Source: Berberis thunbergii (taxonomy: Eukaryota > Streptophyta > Magnoliopsida > Ranunculales > Berberidaceae). Taken from it: DNA of 64,000 nt. The translations under genes and the position numbers were made by a program. Below, in pieces: positions 31,728 to 43,101 of this stretch; position 1 is the first letter of the stretch; each line of letters begins with the position of its first letter. The notes under the pieces were generated by a model. That model made no database searches and was not told the DNA's origin. It was given only the letters and a program-made list of their open reading frames with translations. The DNA lies in assembly GCA_003290165.1 (NCBI GenBank), contig QNQO01005878.1:62001-126000 (forward strand). Direction: 5' to 3'.

Positions 31728-32620
31728 TAGGGGTGGGCATTTAGGACCGAAAACCCGGACCGAACCGACAATCAGACCGATCAGGTTGATTATAATTAAT
31801 TAAAAAAATTTCGGTTGTAAAAGCCCGGCCCGACCCGAAGTTTCTGGTCCGGGCCTCGGTTTCCATTTCTGAAGTTCATCGGGTAATCGGCTCGATCTAG
31901 TTTAAATAGCTAACTTAAAATAGTTTAAATAGGTTAAGTAACCCATCGACCGCCTCCTCCCTCTCCCACTCACAGCGAAGTCCCTCCCTCCATCTCCTCT
32001 CCCTCTCACAGCGAAGCATCGACCATCGACCGCCGCCTCCCTTTCCTCTTCCTCTCACAGCCAGCAAAGCATCGACTGCTGCCTCCCTCTCCTCTCCCTC
32101 TCACAGCGAAGCATCGACTCGACCGCCTCCCTCTCCTCTCCCTCTCACAGCGAAGCATCGAGCGCTCCTCTTCCTCTCATAGCGAAGCATCCCTCTCACA
32201 GGCGAAGATCGACCTCTCCTCTCCCTCTCACAACGAAGCATTGACCGCCTCTGATCTCAGATCTTGATCAGATCTGATCTACGATGAATGAATGGTTATT
32301 TTGTAATTTTTTAAATTTGTTCTATCGTTTTTTGTAATTTTTTGATATAATTTTTGTACTGTATTTTTTTTATTGTACGATGATCAGTAATTTTTTTGTA
32401 ATTTATTGTACGATGATCAGTAATTTTTTTTTACTGTAGATATTTTTTTTTTCTTAGGACCGAGTCCGGCCCGAAACCGGCCCGTAATTCGGTTAACCGG
32501 GACCTCGATTATCTGGCCAACTTGGTCCGGTTTCGGGTCTCATGAACACGGGCCCAAATTTTTCGAGCTGATTTTCGATTTTTAGCTTTTGAGCCGGTTA
32601 CCCGTACTTGCCCAGCCCTA
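31728..32620. mobile_element. hAT element (893 bp), TSD GTTGTAAC, nested in the CACTA
   Basis: Perfect 8-bp duplication GTTGTAAC (31720-31727 and 32621-32628). Terminal inverted repeats TAGGGGTGGGCA / TGCCCAGCCCTA. No transposase. Internal CT-rich block of repeated CTCACAGCGAAGCATCGA-like units (31970-32240) and GATC-rich stretch; outer regions rich in CCGG/GGCCCG motifs. Confidence 0.9.
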
Positions 32621-32929
32621 GTTGTAACCGTCGTTATATACTTTATTCAATGACATTTGTTCAACCGTCGTAGATCAATATTATTTAACAGCGGTCCGAT
32701 TAAATGGCGACAATGGTAATTGTCGTTATAAATAAAAATTAAATTTAGGACATTAAAAGTCCAAACCCATTTATTAGTGAACCCAAAGAAAGTAAAACCC
32801 AACCCATTATCCATTTTGCAAAGCAACCCCTTATCCCTATGATTTTGCTAACCAAACCAAAACAAACCTTTCCTCTCTTCTCTGCCTCTTCCTCCCTTCA
32901 TTGCTCATCCTCTGGCCGTCTTCCTCTCT

Positions 32930-33035
32930 ATAGCTCTTTTCAAGATCTACGCTGACAGGTTGAGGTTGATCTTTGCTGGGAGGCAGATTGAGGAGGGAGG
33001 TTGTGCTGTTGATCGAAGGACCGAATTTGGTTAAT
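32930..33035 (+). pseudogene. Possible ubiquitin-like fragment
   Basis: A frame reads KIYADRLRLIFAGRQIEEGG; the RLIFAGRQIEEG core matches ubiquitin's QRLIFAGKQLEDG loop-strand segment. Flanks do not extend the match and a stop follows after FG. It could be a small captured piece of a ubiquitin/RUB gene or coincidence. Confidence 0.3.
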
Positions 33036-34055
33036 CGTGTTCCAAGATTTTTCGAGGTTCTGAATGAGGGTCTATTGATATGGATGATAGTAAGGTTTTC
33101 AAACACTTGATCTTGAATGAATTGTTATCAGAAAGCTTTATGGAAAATTATTACAATTGAAATAAGCAAATTAGTTTGTGATTGTTAAATGAAAAATATT
33201 TCGATTGAAATAAGAAAATTAGTTTGTGATTGTTAGATGAAATATAGTAAAAAAGGAGGCTGCAAAAAGCAAGAAACCATGAAGTGCTGCTTCATTTTCA
33301 CTTTATTGTTGGTATTATTTTGTTAAACAATGAAATACTTTAAAGCCTTTGTAAGTTGTAGAAATCCTCTTTTAAGTTGTCTACAGAAATACTCTAAATT
33401 TGCTACATGGTAACAATTCTATTTTGAAAGTAATTGCAGACTTTGCAGTATTGCAACATTATTTTGATATTATGTGATTTATTAGTGTCCTCGATGCTAA
33501 ATTACGCATATGTTACTTGGATGTTAATAATAGTACCCTGTCACTAGAAAGGTGCATTAATCTGAACTTCAATATGTACATTTTTGTTAATCGAGAGTGA
33601 GACTGTATGCCCAATTCACAAATCCCAGTTAAACATATCATGCTAATACTATTTTGCAGATACATACCCGTTCGAATATTCTTTCAACAGTAGATCTGCC
33701 ATGTAAAGAAATTCGATGATGGCAATTTTATACAGTTGGCACAATATACTTGACTTTCCCTGCCATAGTCGACATTATTTTTTTTCAATATTCTATTCCA
33801 CTATTCCAATATTACTGCACCACCTTTTTGTGCACCAAAATATAAAAACTAAAAATCACAATGACCATCTAAAGTCTTTTTTCTGTGATATTCAGTTATT
33901 GACCTTTGTTTGTCAATATTCTATTCCACTATTCCAATATAACTGCACCACCTTTTCGTGCACCAAAATATAAAAACTAAAAATCACAATGACCATCTAA
34001 AGTCTTTTTTCTGTGATATTCAGTTATTGACCATAATGTTCTGTTTGCTTGCCAG
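33036..34055. other. Non-coding part of the Pack-CACTA with a tandem duplication
   Basis: No exon recognised. A ~118-bp segment starting CAATATTCTATTCCACTATT (33786-33903) is repeated at 33914-34031 with few differences, immediately upstream of the first NEK exon. Confidence 0.6.
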
Positions 34056-35406
34056 GACATGCAAGCTCTTATCAACAAAATAAACAAGTCTATAGTGGCA
34101 CCACTTCCAACCATCTATTCTGGTGCATTGCGAGTAAATGTTACTTATTTATCTATATTACAAGTGCTATATGAATTTCAAAGTCATGCTAGTCTCTGTC
34201 ATGTTATCTGTCCGTGCCAGTCGTGTGATGGATTGGTAGAAACTTCTTGCAAGGAATGTTTTGTGATTGGTGCACGATAGTAATGGTGGCAGGACTTGTT
34301 AAAGCAATTCAACTAATAGTCTTGAGGTCTTTTCAGACTTGTTCGTGTATTAAATAGGCCAGTTCTAAATGCTGATTTGTTTTCTCTAATCTGTGCAGAC
34401 GGGGGCTTATTAAGAGCATGTTGTGGAAAAATCCTGAGCTTAGGCCAAGTGTATGTACTATCCTTCTTTACTTCCACTTTTAGCACAAAATATACTTGCT
34501 TAGGATGATTTCATGACAAGATAGTTTTAGATGTTTTAACAAGCATGTGACATCACCATTAAGGACCATTAGATGACCAATCTCTAATTTTATGATATCC
34601 TTCATACATTCTGCTAAAGAGGAGTGTGGACTGGAGAATTATTAGTGTTTGGCACGTGTTCCAACTTCCAAGTTGGGTATATCATGTGTTTCCCATGTAT
34701 TTTGACATCTTGTATTGTACACAAAGTTCTGTTTTGGAAATTTGTATGTTCTGCTTGGTATGCCCTCCTTTTGATATTTATTAGTTTACTTTCTCAAAGA
34801 GTTTGAGCTTTTAGAAGGGATTCAGCAATGAGAGGAGATCCACAATAGAGTTTGAGGTTTATTTTATCACGTCTCATCAATATAGTGCATAGTATATAGA
34901 CGTATGTCCATATCTTTACATTTAAGAGTATTTTTTCTCACATTTTTGTCAGGCTGCTGATTTGCTCAGGAACCTACTTGTTCAGCCTTATGTTCTGATC
35001 CATCTAAAAGCTAATAGTCCGAGACATAATTCAATACGGGTTTACTGGCCTGAATCTGGTTACATGAAGAAAACCAAGTTTATGTTGCCAAAAGATGTTC
35101 CGCTTTGCACAGACAGAGATAGAAGGCGATTCAGCAATGAGAGAAGCTCCACAGTCCACTCCTAGTATATCTGGCTCTCACTGTTCAACTCAAAGAATGC
35201 ACGAGTTCCCTAGTTATGCACATAAAAAATTTGCTGAATTATCAATAAACAGTGCCCATGGAGAGATAACTACTAAAAAGCCGATGACCTTGAAGGCTTT
35301 TAATATTCCCAAAACCCCGAGATTGACGCTAGCCAAAGCTTCTGCCATGGCTAGAAGACAAACTGATCCATCAAAGATGGTTCACTTTAGTTCGAAACGT
35401 GAATCG
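34056..35406 (+). pseudogene. NIMA-related (NEK) protein kinase, captured exons of kinase C-lobe and tail
   Basis: Exon 34056-34133 reads DMQALINKINKSIVAPLPTI, YSGALR. Exon ~34403-34450 reads GLIKSMLWKNPELRPS. Exon 34953-35406 reads AADLLRNLLVQPYVLIHLKA.. then WPESGYMKKTKF. Together they match the end of the plant NEK catalytic domain (INKI..PLP..YS, MLRKNPELRPSAxxLLxxPxLQPYV) and the following tail. Introns are kept. Extra bases before the second exon and a frameshift near 35140-35160 (after RRRFSNE) break the frame; the remaining tail continues in another frame to ..FSSKRES|GT. Plant NEKs act in microtubule organisation. The N-lobe and catalytic loop are absent. Confidence 0.85.
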
Positions 35407-36482
35407 GTAAGCTTCTACAGAGTTATACTGCATTACAAATGACATACATCATAGTTCTGGTAATTTATTATTCAAGAATTTTGTGGTTCCTACATATGAA
35501 AATTTGTAGAAACTTTGTTCCCTTACATTGAATAGTCAATTCAGCTCTCAGTATCCTCCTAAATCCTAATATCTATTTGACTGGCTTGAGAGGTAAAATT
35601 TAAATGAGGAACCTGGCTAGAGTTCACAAACTGTATTAGACATTTATTCTTGTATACACACGTTTAAGATATGCTGAGATGGATTTATATGTAATAAGAA
35701 AAGGGTTGAGGACAACTATTAAACTGATGGCCCTGCAATTAGCATATTAAGTGACAACAATACCTTAATATGATACTACATGTAACTGTATTCTGCTAGC
35801 AGTCTAGCTTCTGCTGGGTTAGACACGGCATGTTTCTAGCTCATCTGTATTCTGTATCTATAATCTCTTGTTTCTTTTGTTGATATAGCAGCTAGTATGG
35901 ATATCTTTTACCATATAACAGGAACATACATTCATTAGTAGAGTCTACAAGTGCTCATGGTTGTCTTCTCTTAGCAGAATAGCAATCTCTGGTTGTTTGA
36001 GCTGAAATATTCAAGGACCATGATTAATTGCATATTCTTCTAGTAAAATCTAACTATTTGATATACTGCTTCATAATCTTTTGTTGTCTACTTTTGTATT
36101 ATTCATAATTTTTATGCCACCTACCTGCCCTTTGGAGTTGAAATTTAGTTTTAGGTGGGAGCTAAATCTAGTTGTATATGTAGGCTAAAAAATAAAAATA
36201 TGGCTACAGCCTGCAGCTTCACTAGATGACATTAGATATGCCAATTATGTGATTGGTTATACCTTCGAGTTAGGTTATTTTATTCATGGCATCATAAGTT
36301 GTTTGCATTTAAGTGATGAGTCCCATCTCTCAAGCTCTTCACATATGCAGCATGTATGCATCGAAAGTGGACAAAAGGAAGGTGACTAAAGAGATTTTAA
36401 AGCAATGTTACGCAACTTCGTGTCTTAACTTATTTTCTTGTTCTATGTCATCGTGCTTACATCACTTTTATTTGTGTATGCA
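35407..36482. other. Non-coding spacer in the Pack-CACTA
   Basis: Intron-like AT-rich sequence after the NEK exon donor. A 74-codon frame at 36313-36537 includes the APH-1 piece at its end but its first part resembles nothing I recognise. Confidence 0.5.
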
Positions 36483-36590
36483 GCTGGGTGGTCTTGGTCA
36501 TGGTGTGGCTCATGCTGTTTTTTTTTCTTCTGTGTAAGCCTCCTAACGCCTGAATGTGGTCCAACAACACTTTATTCCTTGTTACTCTAT
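36483..36590 (+). pseudogene. APH-1 (gamma-secretase subunit) exon fragment
   Basis: After a GTGTATGCAG acceptor the frame reads LGGLGHGVAHAVFF, then, after a one-base change in the T run, CVSLLTPECGPTTLY. This is the very conserved GxGHGxAHxVFFCLSLLTPAxGPAT segment of APH-1, a multipass membrane subunit of gamma-secretase; the first His of GHGxAH lies in a transmembrane helix. Only this exon is present. Confidence 0.75.
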
Positions 36591-36774
36591 TATTTGTCTG
36601 TGCATGAACTGAAATCATTTGAAGCATTTATACTAATTTGTTTATGAAACTCAAATTTCTTTCCTCTACACCTTAGAAAACCATTTATATAATCTGTTGA
36701 AAACCTAAAATGGATTGTCATTTATTATAACTTTCCTGTAATATTTGTCTTTTGTTGAGAGTTTATGGCAGCCT

Positions 36775-36886
36775 ATAATAGAAAAAGAAGATGGAGCATT
36801 GCATAAGAAGTTGATAGCTGCAAAAATAGCTACAATTGAAAATTTTATCCGCATCCTTGTCAAGGATCCACCAATTTACGTAGTGT
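36775..36886 (+). pseudogene. Exon-like open segment of unknown origin
   Basis: A frame reading SLWQPIIEKEDGALHKKLIA, AKIATIENFIRILVKDPPIY, VV is open up to GTG|TAAG. Composition is protein-like and it sits between recognised captured exons, but I cannot assign a family. Confidence 0.3.
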
Positions 36887-37105
36887 AAGTTCAAGCTTGC
36901 TTCATTGGCAGAACTTAAGCAGGATCTGGAATCCGGGCTTGGCCTGCGTCTTTAAGTATTGAAGTCGGACTCTGATAATGTAGATGTTGAGTGTAACTTT
37001 TTCCTGGTGTCTCCAATGCAGATTATGGGGAGTGGGATGTCCAATAGGATGTGGGAGAACACTAGGGAGCATGCTAAGACTTGTGTTCTAAGCTAGAAGC
37101 TGGAC

Positions 37106-37283
37106 GTGTACTACACTGATGAAACTCATGGCAGTGGAGCTGTATTTAACCATATTTTTGTGATTGTTGAACCCCATAGACATGAATGTGTCTTCATTGC
37201 TAAGGGAAAGGAAGACACGCTTGTCACTAAGAACTTGGTTCCTGATGAGGCTGTTTATGGCGAGCAGAAGGATCTCTGCTCAG
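37106..37283 (+). pseudogene. Fibrillarin (rRNA 2'-O-methyltransferase) fragment fused to other sequence
   Basis: The frame reads ..[36 protein letters not shown] and then drifts by small indels before CAG|GTAAAA. [34 protein letters not shown] is the highly conserved start of the fibrillarin methyltransferase domain, part of box C/D snoRNPs in the nucleolus. The N-terminal Gly/Arg-rich region is missing; the preceding codons ([15 protein letters not shown]) belong to something else, so the breakpoint lies inside an exon at about 37157. Confidence 0.85.
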
Positions 37284-37826
37284 GTAAAAATATATATTTC
37301 TCATTTATTTTTTATTTTTTCACATTAAAAAAGTTGTCTTTTTTTAGTTTGTTAGTGTTTCATCTTGTGTGCCTTTATTATTCTTTGCAATAGAAGAGAT
37401 GGATACTTAAAAAGAATTTATTAAAATTTGTTACTTTTGAATAAACTCATAACAAGTGATTCCTGGAATAGGCTTATAATATGTTGAATGACTTTATTAG
37501 TGTTTAAGTTTGATTGGGATCGAGTTATGACTTTAGCTGAATATATATGGTTAGTCTATTTCAAAAGATTGGGATTTTAGTTGGTATAGACTTGATTGCA
37601 GCCTGAGCTTGTACTCCATATGAAAACTTGGTTCTTAATTCTTCAATTATAATTTTAAAAGCAATAACTGATCTGTGAGATTATTTTAAGAGCAACCTGG
37701 GAACAAATAAATATAGGAGTGCATAACAAAGTGGGATGTATATATTTTTCTTGTTTTGTGTTGTTATTAGCAGGAATATGTATGGTATCAACAAAACATA
37801 ATATTTTGTATTGTGTGTTTGGACAG
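37284..37826. other. Intron-like spacer
   Basis: AT-rich, no exon recognised. It joins the fibrillarin donor to the next captured exon's acceptor and could be composed of intron halves from two genes. Confidence 0.5.
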
Positions 37827-37955
37827 GTGAGAGGTAAAGCAAAGTTATCCAAGGTTTTAGATGACTACAATGCGGTGGACAAAGTCGTACTAAAGATTAG
37901 GAGGGGCAGTGATGACTTAGAACTACTACTAGTGTTAAAGGCGACAAGTTTCTAA
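37827..37955 (+). pseudogene. Deg/HtrA-type protease, C-terminal PDZ exon
   Basis: After TTTGGACAG the frame reads VRGKAKLSKVLDDYNAVDKV, VLKIRRGSDDLELLLVLKAT, SF and stops. The pattern (G)KPVxxxxxLxxxLDxYxVGDKVxLxIxRGxxxxELxVxLEE is the end of a PDZ domain in plant chloroplast DEG proteases (DEG5/DEG8-like). The normal VGDKV has become AVDKV. Only the last exon is present, with its natural-looking stop codon. Confidence 0.6.
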
Positions 37956-38234
37956 TAAGAATTCAATTGTTTTATGCAATCTACATTTTTTATCTGATTC
38001 GACATTTTTTTGATAATTCCACAGACAATGTAAATTGGACTTGATCAACTTCAAGTAATTCTGCATATACTAGCTTTGATATTTTGTTAAGTTTGATGAC
38101 AAATAGTTGAAGTGAAGTTTTGTTGAATGATGTCGATATAAAATAGTTTTGTAAAATGTTGGTTGTTTATTGGTTGAAAAATGTGATTACAGGCTGTATA
38201 TATGGATAATAGAATTGTCATGATAATGACAGTA

Positions 38235-38629
38235 ATTAGCGGTGGTCGTAACCGTTGCTAAAAGGATTACCAAATGAAATTTGGTGGCAGTTATAAACCA
38301 TCGCAAAATGCCCATGGATAACCGCCGCCGAAGAAATAAAAAGGATGATTCATAAGGTTTTTCTGATGGCTAAAACCGTCGTTGGATGTCAACAAAATGT
38401 TGCCATTGTCCCATATTTAGCTATATGGTATTTAGAAACGGTTGCTGAAAACCATCGCTATATGGTAATTAGCGACGATTATGCCAGTGGTTGCTGAAAA
38501 CTGTCGTTGAATGTCCTAGTGATGCCTTTATTAGCGGCGGTTGGCCAACTGTCGTATTATTTAGCGACGGTTATAACTGTCGCTACATGCTTTTGACAAC
38601 CTTCGCTAAATTACAGTTTTTTTGCAGTG
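38235..38629. repeat. Right subterminal repeats and terminus of the Pack-CACTA
   Basis: Repeated motifs such as TAGCGACGGTTATAACTGTCG (split here as TAGCGACGG and CTGTCGCTA), AACCATCGC and AACCGTTGCTA in both orientations, ending TTTTTTTGCAGTG. Mirrors the left end at 31582-31720. Confidence 0.8.
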
Positions 38630-39111
38630 AGCCCACTTTAGGCAAGTATCTCGAGGATCAGCTTCGAACGGACAACTATAGTTGCTTTCTGCTTCCAACT
38701 AGGAAGAAAACACCAGAGTATCTTCCATACAGCGAAATTCCCTTCCACGGATTGTTCTTGGATTGGGAACTATCTCATGCGTATCTAGGAGTGCAGAGCT
38801 AACAAGGAACTTCCCTCCTACAACACAACTCTTACTTAGAAAGGGATCTCCACGAAGATCTCCTCCCTAAACTACGCCTACGATGGCCTGGTTGAACTAT
38901 GACTCCTTGCACTATAAAAAAAGACACGAGGTTGGTAAGCTAAGGCACGCTACAAATTCTTTGTTACAGCATTACACCTTCCTCAGATTTCTGTTTGACT
39001 TTTGTATCGGAGTGCCATCGGCCACCCCATGGTGGTATGTGGCTCACGTGCTTTACTTGTGCAGGTCAGCAGGAACATGGTCAAATCAGGGAGCGAAAAT
39101 CTACTGCATCA
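38630..39111 (+). repeat. Tat 5' LTR, right part
   Basis: Continues the LTR after the CACTA (GGCAAGTATCTCGAGGATCA.., aligned with 47150 on). Ends CTACTGCATCA; with the TGATG start this gives the inverted ends TGATG..CATCA. The 3' LTR lacks the last ~37 bp, but the minus-strand LTR at 59475-60161 has them. Confidence 0.85.
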
Positions 39112-39114
39112 GTT

Positions 39115-39132
39115 TGGCGCCGTCCGTGAGGA
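39115..39132 (+). other. Tat primer-binding site
   Basis: TGGCGCCGTCCGTGAGGA, three bases after the LTR. TGGCGCC plus the downstream pattern resembles the tRNA-Asp-type primer sites of Athila/Tat elements; about four bases differ from the full complement as I remember it. Confidence 0.6.
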
Positions 39133-39186
39133 AGACATAGTTCTTAACTTTACACTAAGCGTCGTCTCCTACCAAATCCCAAAAGG

Positions 39187-40545
39187 ATGGTGACCACTAG
39201 GTCACGCAACAACGAACCAGGAGGGGACATGTCCAACACTCCGATTGTCCCTATACCAGCTTCTGCCATGCACATGCAGCCTACTCACGCCCCTACACCA
39301 ACGGCAGTAACGGCGGACCCCAGAATCGAGGTGGTGGCGTCTCAAATACAGCAGGTCATCAAGACGGTGGATACACTCACACGACGAAATCCACCCGTTG
39401 CTAATGGAGACCAGGAACAACACAGACCTCTACCTCCAGTAGACGATAGGGAGCAAGTGCATGAGAATCATGCCCTTGCTAGTTCCCTTTGGACTAAGGG
39501 AGGCTGCGCGACTAATGCTGATCCAGCCACCAGGACACTGAGGCTCGGTTTCGAGAACCCTCTCCGTAAAGGAGCGCACGACCCAGACATACTATATCGT
39601 GTCTCCGTCCCACCCTTTGTGGACCGGATCTTGAGTGAAACACTTCTGAGAAAGTTCACTCCCCCGAAGCTCGATTCCTATGATGAGACCATCGATCCTT
39701 TCGATCATGTATGCCATTACCAACACGTAATGGTGCTCAAAGAAGGATCTGAATCCGTCATGTGCAGAACCTTTCCTACCAGTCTTAAACGCCCTATATT
39801 GACGTTGTTCCAAAGCCTTCCACCGAAGTAAATCGACTCCTTCAAAATATTTGCAAAAGAATTCTTGACACGTTTCGTCGGAAGCCAACGTTTCAGAAAG
39901 GCCTGCACTACATACACTCTCTAAGGTAGAGGTTCGGCGAGATGCTCTGAGAGTATGTCACACGCTTCAACAATGAGCTGACCCTCATCGACGGGCGCAT
40001 CGACGATATAGGTGTGATGACATTCATTGCGGGCCTCAAAGAGGGAAACCTCTTATAGGACCTCACCTTGGAGCCCCCTCTGGACATGGCAGAGCTCCTC
40101 AAGAGCGTCCAGAGACACATCACCCTGGTGGAGTCAAGGACCGCTAAGAGGGAGACCAAAGGCAATAGGAAACCCTCGGCTTCTAGGGACAAGAATGGGG
40201 GAAAAGACACGAGGATGAGGAGTGGAGCAAGAGGAAGCGCACTTACAACAAACTGGATCCTGATCGTCCCAGGCAAGAGAAATAATTCAACTACGTTGGA
40301 TCCAGAGCCGTGACACCCCTAAATGCTAGTCTGTTAGATGTATTCAACTCCATTAAAAATTAGCAGAAATTGAAGTAGCCCCTGAAGACATGCAAAGACC
40401 CTGCCAAAAGAGACAACGACAAGTACTGTGCGTACCACAAGGAAGGTGACCACAACACCATTGACTGCAAAAGTCTGAGGTATGAAATAGAGCACTGGAT
40501 CCGCAAGGGCAAATTGAAATACTTCCTGAAGTCTGAGAAGCAGTC
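39187..40545 (+). pseudogene. Tat gag remnant
   Basis: The frame 39187-39831 starts MVTTRSRNNEPGG and contains LRKFTPPKLDSYDETIDPFD, HVCHYQHVMVLKEGSESVMC and RTFPTSLKRPILTLFQSLPP, the standard gypsy gag core (W replaced in TWFQ). A stop at 39829-39831 is followed in the same frame by IDSFKIFAKEFLTRFVGSQR.., and in another frame by YVTRFNNELTLIDGRIDD, LDMAELLKSVQRHITLVESR. The C-terminal segment near 40413-40530 (DNDKYCAYHKEGDHNTIDCK) is the cysteine/histidine gag tail typical of Tat elements. At least two stops and two frameshifts: non-functional. Confidence 0.85.
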
Positions 40546-40763
40546 ATAATATACTGGGTATAGGGGGGAGTCAGTCAAAAACATAGAGAAGGAACTCCTG
40601 AGATAATATACATCCTTTATGGAGTCGGACTGAATGAAGACCAGTCGCACAGGTCCCGTAAGCAGACTCTACTGGATATGTGGACACGAGTCACGGATGA
40701 AGATAGACACGTTTGCCATTAAAAAATTCATAACACGTTCTGTTTTACAATGCTTTCCGCAGA

Positions 40764-41120
40764 ATGGACCTCAAGGAGGAAAACCTAGCGCCATCAGAGC
40801 ACCCGTTGACTGGATTCAGTGGGGAGAAATGCTTTCCCATTGGAAAGATAAGATTAGCCACGGTAGATGGAAAATCACGGTTGAAGAAGGTCCTATTTCT
40901 AGACTTCATGGTGGTAGACACACCATCATCCTACAACCTCATCCTGGGAAGACCGTGACCACACCAAATTGAAGCAGTGGTCTCCATCCTTCACCAGTAT
41001 GTTAAGTATATTGTTAACAACTCAGAAGGAACAATACGTAAAGACCAACCTACGACACGAGGCTGCCACTACGCCGCATTGAAACATATAGAGTGCTCCC
41101 AGATTCAGCTACATCATGCA
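40764..41120 (+). pseudogene. Tat aspartic protease to RT linker remnant
   Basis: The frame reads ..LTGFSGEKCFPIGKIRLATV, LFLDFMVVDTPSSYNLILGR, then after a stop ..AVVSILHQYVKYI and GTIRKDQPTTRGCHYAALKH. FLVVDxPSxYNxILGRPxLxxxxAVxSxxHxxxKFPT and the GxxxGDQxxARxCYxxAL motif mark the segment after the gypsy protease active site. No RT homology follows: 41200-44100 has no recognisable pol domain, so the element could only move in trans. Confidence 0.75.
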
Positions 41121-41199
41121 GAGCATCCTGACCCAGAGCAAGGCCAAAAGATGGAAGAGAGACAATGTCGAGCGGTACAGGAGCAATCAACTCTCCCGC

Positions 41200-43100
41200 C
41201 TAGCGAGTCGTAATGGCAATGACAAGCAGGAACACATCCCCCGACATTCTGTTGGCACGAAGATTCACCCCTCTGCAAGGTTCACTCTTCAGTGACCTAT
41301 GTAATGCCTCAATAGTCCGCTAAATGATCTGCGAAAGCTATCCGAATTTGCTTCGAGGCCAAGATTAGTTTATCTCCATCAACGACTAGTTTGCTTAAAG
41401 TTGTTGGTTTCCGTAGTCAATATTGAGTTTAGAGTTTTTAAAAGACTTATGAGATTCACAATCATTTAAAAAATAAAACAAGAATTTAAGAAACAAACTC
41501 TATTGATTATTGCAAAGATGTAACATCAAATACCTTGAGGCGGATACAAAAGACTGAGCACTACAAGCATTTGAATACAATGTTAATTGAAGTAAAAGAC
41601 TCGCTTAGACAATTCTGCAACGGAAAGAGTCCGACGAAAACTTGCAAACCCTCCAATACGAGTAATCTGCATGTAAGAACAAAGATAAAAGTTGCTCGAC
41701 CCCTTCTGATGGTGACAGCAGAGTTAAGAGAATGGGAGATGCTCGACTCCTTCCCAAAATAAAGACAAAGTGTAAGAAGGGATTGAAAGGACTGAGTAGT
41801 CAGATTGCTCTATCAAATCACTCCAAGAAAGTGTTCTCCTCACAACATTGAATACCTCACGACTAACTGCTGATTTTCTCAAGAGACGCCACACCGTTTA
41901 TTCAACTTCCTCAAAAGGCTTAGAAGAATGTAGATGAGGATGGCCACAAGCAATGACGCAATTACGGTCTCATAATGCTATCAAAAGAGACCACTTATCC
42001 CATATGCGATGGCAGGTGTGATTGAGAGCTACCACACCTGGAGACATCGCACATCGACTAACACTTCATTAGCCGTTGGTTAGCAGCGGAATCCGAGCAC
42101 ATGAAGACACAAGTGGTACGGTGTAACACCAAGGCATCTCCCTTGGTAGAAGATACGTACGACTTCTCCGTGAAATGAGAAGAGATTACGAGACCTCAGC
42201 GGATGAACTACACGCCCGCCCACAATAGGTTACCACGCATAACGACAACTATTACTGTCCTTGCAAATGTTAGAACATTAGGAGACTCCAGAGACGGAGA
42301 TCCATCTCCAGCCTTTGGAAAACCCAAAGCATATTCTTCAGCCTTTGGAAAACCCAAAACACTCTCTTCAAGCGAACATAAGATAAGCTCTATGAAAGAT
42401 AGTGCCTACAACGATTGGGAAACACCATTATATAGATATGATGGTTTACCAAGCGGGCACTATAGCATTCACTATCAAGCATTCAATGAGGTATGGGAAA
42501 CGAGGAGATGACGGTTCCGAAGGAAACTGCGCAGACTACGTCATTCAAATTAATGGCGCTGCACGCAACCCCATCAATTTAGGGAGAGTAACCGATACTC
42601 AATCGTCACATAGCCTATGCCATACACGTGTTACCACACAATTTACGCCGTACACGCAACGGATCATGCAGGAAACTCTAGCCCTTCCTCTGCGGGCCCA
42701 TGGGCTCAGCCTGTTATTCGAACAACACCTTGTCACATACTTGGCATGAGCACTCGAGGATCCTAGTCAACTCTGACATACGGACTTTACCACTTGCTGA
42801 GTTAAGGTAACTTCGTCCATACCATGAACCACTAGGTTCGCACGCCCCTCAGTAGGTGAAACCTCTGGTCAAACCGGGCAAATTTAGTCAACAATGACGA
42901 TGATAGCTTTTGGTTCACCCCGACACCTAGTCTACTTAGCACATGCATCGGTGGTTTAGGAAGTGAGAGTCTAATCAGCGCTGCCACACCTGGTGATAAT
43001 GAATTGCCAGAGATCACTACCCCATTCACGGTCAGTGTTCGCCGAGCCTAATCAGGTAAGCTTAGTTAGTGATGACCAGCAACGGAAGCTTCTGATCAAA
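41200..43100. other. Non-coding part of the Tat element
   Basis: No pol motif on either strand. A short tandem duplication, CAGCCTTTGGAAAACCCAAA, occurs at about 42310 and 42340. Short ORFs (42203-42511 etc.) are unremarkable. Confidence 0.6.
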
Positions 43101-43101
43101 A

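Larger units (their letters stand above)
31582..38629 (+). mobile_element. Pack-CACTA element (7.0 kb) with at least four captured gene fragments
   Basis: Left end CACTACAAAAAACTATAATT; right end reads, reversed, CACTGCAAAAAAACTGTAATT. Both ends carry arrays of AACCGTCGCTA/TAGCGACGGTT-like motifs (31605-31720 and 32625-32740; 38235-38610). The empty site in the Tat 3' LTR (47129-47140) shows insertion at ATAAG^CC with AG on both sides. No CACTA transposase is visible, so it is non-autonomous. Inside are intron-bearing, same-strand fragments of NEK kinase, APH-1, fibrillarin and a Deg protease, plus a possible ubiquitin-like piece. Confidence 0.85.
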
